DNA of 64,000 nucleotides from Fodinicurvata halophila (GTDB lineage Bacteria; Pseudomonadota; Alphaproteobacteria; Kiloniellales; DSM-21159): assembly GCF_042651425.1 (NCBI RefSeq), contig NZ_JBHSCW010000003.1:372001-436000 (forward strand), given 5' to 3'. A program made the translations under genes and the position numbers. Shown here in pieces: positions 26,839 to 33,892 of this stretch. The notes below the pieces were generated by a model. The model did no database searches and had not been told where the DNA came from. It saw only the letters and a program-made list of their open reading frames with translations. Position 1 is the stretch's first letter. Every line of letters starts with the position of its first letter.

Positions 26839-29043
26839 TCAGGCTACAGAATCAGCTGGATTCTCGGCCATGTAGCGATCAAACCACTCTTCATGACTAC
26901 GCCGCAACCTATCGAGCGATATGTGGTGGCCGGAGGAAAGTTTCAACGAATCGCCGCCGGTCCTGCCGATCACCTCTGCCTTGACCTGAGCCTTTTCGGC
27001 CGCTTCCAGGACGGCCTGTTTATCATTGGTCACCACAACATAGCGCGCCTGGTCCTCGCCAAACAACCATGCAACTGTCGGACTCGTTTCCGGCAGTTCG
27101 ATGGATACCCCAAGGTTTCCGGCCAGGGACATCTCTGCCAGGGCGACCAGAAGACCGCCGTCCGAAAGATCATGACAGGCGGACAGACGGCCTTCCTCGA
27201 TCTGATGCAGGATGAAACGTCCGTTGCGTCTTTCCTCGTCCAGGTCGACGGGCGGGGGTGGGCCTTCCTCGCGTGCATGAATCTCGCGCAGGTAAAGCGA
27301 TTGCCCCATATGTCCCCTGGTCTCTCCGATCACGAGGACATCCAGGTCGGGGGCCGGCAAGGCGCCGGAGGGCATTCCTGAAAGGTCATCGACAAGGCCC
27401 ACTCCGCCGATCACCGGTGTTGGGAGAATTGCTTGTCCGCCGGTCTCGTTGTAAAGCGAGACATTGCCGGAGATGACAGGGTAGTCCAGGGCCCGGCAGG
27501 CTTCACCCATGCCTTCTATGCAGCCGACAATCTGACCCATGATCTCGGGTTTTTCCGGATTCCCGAAGTTCAGGTTGTTGGTGACTGCCATGGGATGCGC
27601 CCCCACCGCGCAAAGGTTGCGCCAACTCTCTGCGACGGCCTGTTTTCCCCCCTCAACTGGGGCTGCGTAGCAATAGCGGGGCGTACAGTCGGTCGTGGCA
27701 GCAAGCCCGCGCTGGCCATCCGGCAATCGGACGACGGCTGCGTCTCCTCCGGGACGGCGTATGGTATCCCCATTGATCAGGTGGTCGTATTGTTCCCAGA
27801 CCCAGCGCCGGCTGCAGAGGTCCGGGCTGCCCACGAGCCGCTCCAGATCCGCGAGGGGATCATCGGACTCGGCAACGCTGGCGGTATCCAGGGGGGCACG
27901 AGGCGGGGAGGTCGTGTACGGCCGATCATATTCGGGAGCGGCCTCCGCCAGTGGGTCGATCGGCAGGTCCCCCACCGTTTCTCCGTGCCAGCGCAGGACC
28001 ATGCGCCTGCTTGACGTCAGTTGCCCGATGACGGCGAAGTCGAGATCCCATTTCTCGAAAATCTTCCGGGCCGTCTCTTCATGCCCCGGCTTGAGTACCA
28101 TCAGCATGCGTTCCTGGCTCTCCGAGAGCATGAGCTCATAGGGAGTCATGCCCGCTTCGCGCATGGGGACGCGCTCCAGGTCCAGTTCGACTCCCACGCC
28201 ACCCTTGGAGGCCATCTCGAAGGAGGAGGAGGTCAGTCCGGCGGCCCCCATGTCCTGGATTGCCACGATGGCCTCCGTGGCCATGAGTTCGAGGCAGGCC
28301 TCGATCAGCAGCTTTTCGGTAAAGGGGTCGCCAACCTGGACGGTGGGGCGTTTTTCTTCCGAATCGTCACCGAACTCCGCACTGGCCATGGTGGCGCCGT
28401 GGATGCCGTCCCGGCCGGTCTTGGAGCCGACGTAGACCACCGGGTTTCCGGGTCCGGCCGCCGCCGAATAGAAGATGCGATCGCTGGGGGCCAGGCCGAC
28501 GGTCATGGCGTTGACCAGGATGTTGCCGTTGTAGGCGGGATGGAAGTTGATTTCGCCGCCCACCGTCGGGATGCCGACGCAGTTGCCGTAGCCGCCGATT
28601 CCCGCTACCACGCCAGCCAGCAAGTGGCGTGTCTTGGGATGGCGGGGGTCGCCAAAGCGCAGGGCATTCAGGTTCATGATGGGACGCGCGCCCATGGTGA
28701 AGACGTCGCGCAGGATACCGCCGACACCGGTGGCGGCCCCCTGGTAGGGTTCGATGTAACTGGGATGGTTATGGCTTTCGATCTTGAAGACCGCGGCCTG
28801 GCCTTCCCCCAGATTGATGACACCCGCATTCTCCCCAGGGCCCTGGATGACGTGGGGCGAGTCGGTGGGCAGCGTCTTGAGCCATTTCTTGGAGGACTTG
28901 TAGGAGCAGTGTTCCGACCACATGACGGAGAAGATGCCCAATTCGACGAGGTTGGGCTCACGTCCCATAATCTCCTCGACCTGGGCATATTCGTCAGATG
29001 AAAGTCCGTGTTCGGCGATGATGTCCGGTGTGATCTCGCTCAC
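26839..29043 (-). CDS. purL: Phosphoribosylformylglycinamidine synthase subunit II
   Basis: The ATP-dependent synthetase subunit of FGAM synthase, step 4 of purine synthesis. At 734 aa it is the small PurL type, which needs PurQ (glutaminase) and PurS, both encoded just upstream. Conserved segments include VMWSEHCSYKSSKKWLK, KIESHNHPSYIEPYQGAATG, GGEINFHPAYNGN and GGVGLVDD. Translation appears to begin at GTG 29043 after GGAGACACAGAC. The purL start is 40 bases from the purQ stop. Confidence 0.96.
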   Translation of the reverse strand: MSEITPDIIAEHGLSSDEYAQVEEIMGREPNLVELGIFSVMWSEHCSYKSSKKWLKTLPTDSPHVIQGPGENAGVINLGEGQAAVFKIESHNHPSYIEPYQGAATGVGGILRDVFTMGARPIMNLNALRFGDPRHPKTRHLLAGVVAGIGGYGNCVGIPTVGGEINFHPAYNGNILVNAMTVGLAPSDRIFYSAAAGPGNPVVYVGSKTGRDGIHGATMASAEFGDDSEEKRPTVQVGDPFTEKLLIEACLELMATEAIVAIQDMGAAGLTSSSFEMASKGGVGVELDLERVPMREAGMTPYELMLSESQERMLMVLKPGHEETARKIFEKWDLDFAVIGQLTSSRRMVLRWHGETVGDLPIDPLAEAAPEYDRPYTTSPPRAPLDTASVAESDDPLADLERLVGSPDLCSRRWVWEQYDHLINGDTIRRPGGDAAVVRLPDGQRGLAATTDCTPRYCYAAPVEGGKQAVAESWRNLCAVGAHPMAVTNNLNFGNPEKPEIMGQIVGCIEGMGEACRALDYPVISGNVSLYNETGGQAILPTPVIGGVGLVDDLSGMPSGALPAPDLDVLVIGETRGHMGQSLYLREIHAREEGPPPPVDLDEERRNGRFILHQIEEGRLSACHDLSDGGLLVALAEMSLAGNLGVSIELPETSPTVAWLFGEDQARYVVVTNDKQAVLEAAEKAQVKAEVIGRTGGDSLKLSSGHHISLDRLRRSHEEWFDRYMAENPADSVA

Positions 29044-29083
29044 GTCTGTGTCTCCGGCGCGAAAAGGGCAAGATGTCCGTGGT

Positions 29084-29773
29084 TCAATGGAGCGCTCGGG
29101 TCAGGCCGTCGAAAAGTCCGCAGCCGTCAGTGCTGCCCTGCAGGGGTTCGGTGGCATTCTCGGGATGCGGCATCATTCCAAGAATGCGCCGTGACGCACT
29201 GAGGATACCCGCGATTTCATCGCGTGAGCCGTTGGGATTGCTGCGCTCGTCCACACCGCCTCCATTCGAGCAGTAGCGGAAGGCGATTCGGTCTTCGTCC
29301 CGCAGTCTCCCGAGGAGTTCGTCGTCGGCGTAGTAGCAGCCGTCATGGTGTGCGACCGGAACCCGGATTAACTGGCCGGCATTGTAGCCTTCGGTGAAGA
29401 CACTGCCCGAGGTTTCGATGCGCAGGTGAACATCGCGACAGACAAACTTGAGGCCGGCATTCCGCAACAGGGCTCCGGGCAGGAGGCCTGCTTCCGTCAG
29501 GATCTGGAAACCGTTGCAGATACCCAGGATGGCGACCCCACGCTCGGCCTGCCGAACCACTTCCTTCATGACAGGGGAATGGGCGGCCATGGCGCCCGCG
29601 CGCAGGTGGTCGCCATAGGAAAACCCGCCTGGAAGAACGATCAGGTCGACCTCGGGAAGCGAGGCATCTTTGTGCCAGATGATGCGGGGCGGCCTGCCTG
29701 TGGCGCGCTGCAGCGCCATGACAACATCGTTTTCACGGTTGGTGCCTGGAAAGCGAATGACGGCTGTCTGCAT
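29084..29773 (-). CDS. purQ: Phosphoribosylformylglycinamidine synthase subunit I (glutaminase)
   Basis: A 229-aa class I glutamine amidotransferase that delivers ammonia to PurL. The nucleophilic cysteine is in GVAILGICNGFQIL, the oxyanion strand is LIVLPGGFSYGDHLRAGA, and the His-Glu pair is in GMMPHPENA. The open frame runs further upstream, but MQTAVIRFPGTN is the usual N-terminus and begins at ATG 29773. It is 8 bases from the purS stop. Confidence 0.96.
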   Translation of the reverse strand: MQTAVIRFPGTNRENDVVMALQRATGRPPRIIWHKDASLPEVDLIVLPGGFSYGDHLRAGAMAAHSPVMKEVVRQAERGVAILGICNGFQILTEAGLLPGALLRNAGLKFVCRDVHLRIETSGSVFTEGYNAGQLIRVPVAHHDGCYYADDELLGRLRDEDRIAFRYCSNGGGVDERSNPNGSRDEIAGILSASRRILGMMPHPENATEPLQGSTDGCGLFDGLTRALH

Positions 29774-29781
29774 GGTTCGAT

Positions 29782-30024
29782 TCAGGCCTCGATCTCGACC
29801 TGGTAATTCTCGATAACGGTATTGGCCAGCAGTTTGCGGCACATCTCGTCGACGGTTTCACGAGCCTTCTCGGGGTCGTTTTCCTTCAGGTCGAGTTCCA
29901 GGTACTTGCCCTGACGGACCTCTTCGACGCTCTCGAACCCGAGGGCCCCCAGTGCATGGGCAATGGTCTTGCCCTGTGGGTCCAGTACACCGGGTTTGAG
30001 CGTTACGTGAATGCGCGCTTTCAT
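29782..30024 (-). CDS. purS: Phosphoribosylformylglycinamidine synthase subunit PurS
   Basis: An 80-aa protein that bridges PurL and PurQ in the FGAM synthase complex. KARIHVTLKPGVLDPQGKTI and GFESVEEVRQGKYLELDL are the family hallmarks. ATG 30024 is preferred to the TTG one codon before. It heads the purS-purQ-purL-bolA-grxD run on the minus strand, and its promoter must lie in 30025-30191, shared with the divergent bluB gene. Confidence 0.95.
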   Translation of the reverse strand: MKARIHVTLKPGVLDPQGKTIAHALGALGFESVEEVRQGKYLELDLKENDPEKARETVDEMCRKLLANTVIENYQVEIEA

Positions 30025-30191
30025 CAAACAGATCCCTGCCAGCTTGAGTCGCCGCGGAGACTACCCCCGTGGCCCTGGGGTCGCAACGTCCGATGCAAGC
30101 CTGTTCGGAGGCCAGCCGGCTATTTGCCGATGCTGGTGCAATGAAGTAGCCTGTCGCAGAACAGTGCCCGATTTTCAGATGGTTTCGAAGG

Positions 30192-30893
30192 ATGTCTCTT
30201 ACTCAGTTGAGCAGGTTCCGTGAAGTCCGCGCGGAAGGCAGCAAGTCTTCTGAGGAGAAGCCATGCTTTGATGCGGCCTTCCGGGACAATCTGGAAGGGC
30301 TCCTGCGGTGGCGTCGCGATGTGCGTCATTTTCGCAGCGAGGCGCTACCTGAGGGAATTGTGGACGAACTCTTGCAGCTTGTCTGCGATACGGCGCCCTC
30401 TGTCGGTAACAGCCAGCCCTGGCGCTTTGTCAGACCCGAGACGGCTCCGGCGCGAACAGCCGTGATTCGCAATTTCGAGGAGTCCAATGCAGAGGCTCTT
30501 GCCGCACAATCCAAGGACAAGAAGGCTCTCTACGCCAGCCTGAAGCTGGAGGGCCTGCGCCAGGCTCCGGAACAGATTGCCGTCTTCTGTGACGAGGGGA
30601 CGAGCCAGGGCCATGGCCTGGGGCAGGCTACCATGCCGGAGACCCGGCGCTATTCGGTGGTGATGGCCATTCATGCGCTCTGGTTGCTGTTGCGCGCCCG
30701 GGGCATCGGAATGGGCTGGGTTTCAATACTGGAGCCGGACCGGCTGAAACAGGATCTGGATATTCCCGACACCTGGAGTTTCGTCGGCTATCTCTGTATC
30801 GGTTATCCGCAGCGCGAAACTCGTGTGGCGGACCTGGAAGAGGCCGGTTGGCAGTCACGGCGCCCGACAACGGGAGTTTTCCACCGACGCTGA
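30192..30893 (+). CDS. bluB: 5,6-dimethylbenzimidazole synthase
   Basis: An aerobic nitroreductase-fold enzyme that breaks down FMNH2 with oxygen to make the lower ligand of vitamin B12. The BluB pattern is clear: RWRRDVRHFR, APSVGNSQPWRF, AIHALWLLLRARGIGMGWVSIL and the C-terminal CIGYPQRE. An ordinary nitroreductase would lack this combination. At 233 aa the length is normal. It is the only plus-strand gene between purC-orf76 and purS. I looked for a cobalamin riboswitch in the 167-base upstream gap and did not find one. Confidence 0.92.
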   Translation: MSLTQLSRFREVRAEGSKSSEEKPCFDAAFRDNLEGLLRWRRDVRHFRSEALPEGIVDELLQLVCDTAPSVGNSQPWRFVRPETAPARTAVIRNFEESNAEALAAQSKDKKALYASLKLEGLRQAPEQIAVFCDEGTSQGHGLGQATMPETRRYSVVMAIHALWLLLRARGIGMGWVSILEPDRLKQDLDIPDTWSFVGYLCIGYPQRETRVADLEEAGWQSRRPTTGVFHRR

Positions 30894-30895
30894 GA

Positions 30896-30923
30896 AGAGG
30901 CCAGGCCTCTGAGTATATCTCAG
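30896..30923. terminator. Possible bidirectional terminator between bluB and orf76
   Basis: AGAGGCC-A-GGCCTCT (30896-30910) and CTGAG-TATAT-CTCAG (30909-30923) are two overlapping inverted repeats in the 26-base gap between convergent genes. Neither is followed by a good T-run. Confidence 0.35.
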
Positions 30924-31150
30924 TGCGTGTCGCGGTCCTGACGGGCTTGCCGGATGATCAGGCTGATGAAGAGCGCAATCAGGACGGCAGCCCCGCTCAG
31001 GGCGAAGAGCAGGGGGCCCCAGTATTCCTCGATACCGGCAAAATTCATCCGCCGATAGGCCTGCATGGACAACAGGCCCACCCCCGCGATGAAGAAGCTT
31101 GCCACCGTTAGGACAAGCAAGAGTCCGCGCCGAGGAGAGTGGCGTTTCAT
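30920..31150 (-). CDS. Small two-helix membrane protein, function unknown
   Basis: A 76-aa protein I do not recognise. A basic N-terminus (MKRHSPRRG) precedes one hydrophobic helix (about 10-28); a second is at about 46-66, followed by a basic tail. With both charged ends positive, a hairpin with both termini in the cytoplasm is likely. Its ATG overlaps the purC stop as ATGA, so translation is probably coupled to purC. Other Alphaproteobacteria often have DUF1476 near purC, but this sequence is hydrophobic and does not fit that family. No function can be assigned. Confidence 0.75.
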   Translation of the reverse strand: MKRHSPRRGLLLVLTVASFFIAGVGLLSMQAYRRMNFAGIEEYWGPLLFALSGAAVLIALFISLIIRQARQDRDTH

Positions 31151-31908
31151 TGCATGACTCTCGGCGGCTTGATGTCTACAGGACCGGCTTCCGGCAGAAC
31201 GCCGAGGCGTCGGGCAACTTCCTGATAGGCCTCTTCCACATTACCCAGGTCGCGACGGAAGCGGTCCTTGTCCATCTTTTCACTGGTGGCGACGTCCCAA
31301 AGACGGCAGCTGTCCGGGCTGATCTCGTCCGCCAGGACGATCCGCATCTGGTCGTCCTCCCAGAGTCGTCCGAACTCGAGCTTGAAGTCCACAAGCTTGA
31401 GCCCGATTCCCAGGAACAGCCCGTTCAGAAAGTCGTTGATGCGCAGCGTGAGCTGCAGGATCTCATCGAGATCCTGCGGACTGGCCCATCCGAAGGCGGC
31501 GATGTGCTCTTCGGTCACCATGGGATCTCCGAGGGCATCGTCCTTCAGGCAGTATTCGACGATGGCGCGCGGCAGGATGGTGCCTTCCTCGATGCCCAGG
31601 CGCTTGCTGATAGATCCCGCCGCGACATTCCGAACGATCACTTCCAGAGGAATGATCTCGACCTCCCGGATCAGCTGTTCGCGCATGTTGAGGCGGCGGA
31701 CGAAGTGGGTCGGGATGCCGATCTCCTCGAGCTTCTGCATGAGGTACTCGGAGATGCGGTTGTTCAGGACACCCTTGCCGGCAATCAGGCCATGCTTCTG
31801 ATTGTTGAAGGCCGTGGCATCGTCCTTGAAATACTGGACGAGTGTCCCGGGCTCCGGGCCTTCGAAGAGAACCTTGGCCTTGCCTTCATAAATTTTCTTG
31901 CGTCGCAT
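31147..31908 (-). CDS. purC: Phosphoribosylaminoimidazole-succinocarboxamide synthase
   Basis: Joins aspartate to CAIR with ATP in purine synthesis (SAICAR formation). The 253-aa sequence starts RRKKIYEGKAKVLFEG and contains the ATP-binding FNNQKHGLIAGKG region, the EVIVRNVAAGSI motif and VLADEISPDSCRLWD. It lies close to purS-purQ-purL in the same orientation but is separated from them by orf76 and the opposing bluB gene, so it must be transcribed from its own promoter in 31909-32038. Confidence 0.96.
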   Translation of the reverse strand: MRRKKIYEGKAKVLFEGPEPGTLVQYFKDDATAFNNQKHGLIAGKGVLNNRISEYLMQKLEEIGIPTHFVRRLNMREQLIREVEIIPLEVIVRNVAAGSISKRLGIEEGTILPRAIVEYCLKDDALGDPMVTEEHIAAFGWASPQDLDEILQLTLRINDFLNGLFLGIGLKLVDFKLEFGRLWEDDQMRIVLADEISPDSCRLWDVATSEKMDKDRFRRDLGNVEEAYQEVARRLGVLPEAGPVDIKPPRVMQ

Positions 31909-32038
31909 TTCGCTGTCCGATCGCCGAGCCGAAGGGGTTTAGGCAGTGTCCGCAGCTGCCTGTCGTATATCGGTGAATTGCGCTGTATAGCAGGGTGCGG
32001 ACCCTGGAACAATTGCCCTGCATGGCCGTCGGAAGTGG

Positions 32039-32608
32039 TTATTCAGGGGGCATTCGGCGAAAACAGGTGACGACATGATCATCCACCAAGCCGGCAGCCT
32101 GCATAAAGGAATAGCATGTGGTTGGCCCGGTAAACCGAAACCCTGCCTTGCGGAGTCTGGAAGAGAGCTGGCGGGATGCTTCCGTCTGAGATGGAACTTC
32201 AGATATATCCTGAAACCTGTTGATTACAGGGGAGTCCTCCACAGTCTCCCATACGAATCCAGAAAAACCACCGGGGTGCTGCTCCATAAGCTTCGCCCAC
32301 GCACGCGCTCCCTGGAGCGTGGCCTCTATCTTGGCACGGTGGCGAACGATTCCCGGGTCGGCCATCAACCTGTCAACGTGCTCGGGCCCCCACTCGGCAA
32401 TCCTTTCAGGGTCGAAGCCCTCGAAGGCATCCCGGAAACCTTCACGCTTTCGCAGGATCGTCAGCCAGGAGAGGCCGGCCTGGAAACCCTCCAGCATGAG
32501 GGTTTCGAACAATTGCTTGGCGTCGTACTGCGGATATCCCCACTCCTCGTCGTGGTAGGCAATGTACAAAGGATCATTCGTGACCCAGGCACAGCGGGTT
32601 TGGTTCAT
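32039..32608 (-). CDS. tag: DNA-3-methyladenine glycosylase I
   Basis: A 189-aa base-excision-repair enzyme that removes 3-methyladenine from DNA. The zinc site of the Tag family is complete: C6 and H19 near the N-terminus (CAWVTNDPLYIAYHDEEWG) and H178 and C182 near the end (DDHVVTCF). The substrate-pocket stretch FETLMLEGFQAGLSW is conserved. Its ATG overlaps the stop of the DUF455 gene (ATGA), so it is the last gene of the glnE-bcp-DUF455-tag unit. Confidence 0.95.
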   Translation of the reverse strand: MNQTRCAWVTNDPLYIAYHDEEWGYPQYDAKQLFETLMLEGFQAGLSWLTILRKREGFRDAFEGFDPERIAEWGPEHVDRLMADPGIVRHRAKIEATLQGARAWAKLMEQHPGGFSGFVWETVEDSPVINRFQDISEVPSQTEASRQLSSRLRKAGFRFTGPTTCYSFMQAAGLVDDHVVTCFRRMPPE

Positions 32609-33411
32609 GTCGTTCCTGCCAACGGTTCATAATAGCAGGCAGGAAAACCAGCCTGGGCACGCCCCTCTGCGTTGAAGGGCGGCTTCAGCGGACCCCGGAA
32701 GTGACAACTGACCAGTTCTTGCCAGGTCCCGACGGGCTCCTTGCCCTGTTGAGCGCAGAGCCATTCAAACCATTTGCGGCCGACGGCCACATGCCCGATT
32801 TCCTCCTGATAGATAACTTCAAGAACGGCCGCTGAATCCTTGTCTCCGGCCTGTTCAAGCTTGCGGATCATATCCGGAGTGACATCCAGGCCGCGCGCTT
32901 CCAGTACCATGGGCACCACGGCCAGTCGGGCCAGAAGATCGCCGGCTGTTTCCTCCGAGGCCTGCCAGAGACCGTCGTGAGCGGGCAGGGCACCATAGTA
33001 GGATCCGAGTTGCTTCAGGCGTTCGGAAAGCAGCAGATAGTGCTTCGATTCCTCGTCCGCTATGTGCACCCAGTCGTCATGGAACGATTCCGGCAACGCG
33101 GAACCGCTGAAGCGCGCAACGATATCCCAGGCCAGGTCTATGGCGTTCAGTTCAATATGGGCCAGGGCGTGCAGCAGGGCGATGCGCCCCTCCACAGCAG
33201 GTCCGATCTTGCGCCTGGGAACCTCCCGCGGCGGGCGCAGGGCCGGGTACTCTGGCCGTGCGGGACGGCGCGGTGGCTGGGCAAGTCCGATCTTGCGCTC
33301 TTCCGAGTCTCGCCAGTCGGCGGCGAGCCGGCGTCCTGCACGTGCTTTCTCCTCGGCGGAAGGAGTGTTGAGAATCCGCACCGCGCCTGCCGCCAGAGCC
33401 TGGGCACTCAA
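32605..33411 (-). CDS. DUF455 ferritin-like di-iron protein, function unknown
   Basis: A 268-aa protein of the DUF455 group, with a ferritin-like four-helix bundle related to the tRNA hydroxylase MiaE. Candidate di-iron ligands are E87, E121 with H124 (EESKH), E171 and E204 with H207 (EEIGH), the usual pattern for two iron atoms. The reaction is unknown; oxygenase or oxidative-stress roles are possible. The start is probably TTG 33411, which overlaps the bcp stop (TTGA) and is preceded by AGGAGG at good distance. Its stop overlaps the tag start. Confidence 0.85.
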   Translation of the reverse strand: MSAQALAAGAVRILNTPSAEEKARAGRRLAADWRDSEERKIGLAQPPRRPARPEYPALRPPREVPRRKIGPAVEGRIALLHALAHIELNAIDLAWDIVARFSGSALPESFHDDWVHIADEESKHYLLLSERLKQLGSYYGALPAHDGLWQASEETAGDLLARLAVVPMVLEARGLDVTPDMIRKLEQAGDKDSAAVLEVIYQEEIGHVAVGRKWFEWLCAQQGKEPVGTWQELVSCHFRGPLKPPFNAEGRAQAGFPACYYEPLAGTT

Positions 33412-33872
33412 AGCTGTTGCGCCTCCTGCAATACCGCGTCCACGTGGCCGTTGACCTTCACCTTGCGCCAGATCTTGCGCAGCACGCCTTCTTCATCGAT
33501 CAGGAAGCTCGAACGCTCGATTCCCATGTACTTCTTGCCGTACATGGACTTCTCCACCCAGACACCATAGGCCTCGCAGACGGAGCCGTCCTCGTCGGAC
33601 GCCAGGGTGAAGTTCAGGTTGTGCTTGTCCTTGAACTTGTCGTGGGACTTCACGGAATCACGGGAGACACCGATCACCACCGCGTCTGTGCCGAAGAAGT
33701 CGGGCAACGCATCGCGGAAACCGCAGGCCTCCTTCGTGCAGCCAGAAGTGTCATCGCGTGGGTAGAAATAGAGAACCACCTTGCGCCCCCTGAGCTCACT
33801 GAGGGAAATCGTGCCGCCGCCATCGGTGGGCATGGTGAAATCAGGGGCTTGCTGGCCTTCCTCGACCGCCAT
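33408..33872 (-). CDS. bcp: Thioredoxin-dependent peroxiredoxin, BCP/PrxQ type
   Basis: Reduces hydrogen and alkyl peroxides with thioredoxin. The 154-aa sequence has the peroxidatic cysteine in DTSGCTKEACGFRD, with a second cysteine five residues later as in the PrxQ alpha subgroup that forms an intramolecular disulfide. The GVSRDS segment and the usual N-terminal APDFTMP are present. AAGGAG precedes the ATG. glnE ends 21 bases upstream, and the next gene overlaps its stop. Confidence 0.95.
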   Translation of the reverse strand: MAVEEGQQAPDFTMPTDGGGTISLSELRGRKVVLYFYPRDDTSGCTKEACGFRDALPDFFGTDAVVIGVSRDSVKSHDKFKDKHNLNFTLASDEDGSVCEAYGVWVEKSMYGKKYMGIERSSFLIDEEGVLRKIWRKVKVNGHVDAVLQEAQQL

Positions 33873-33892
33873 TTCTGTCTCCTTGTTTTCTA

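Noticed and set aside
30025..30191. Cobalamin riboswitch upstream of bluB
   Set aside because: I looked for the B12 box and the conserved helices; neither is visible, and the gap is shorter than a typical cobalamin riboswitch plus promoter.
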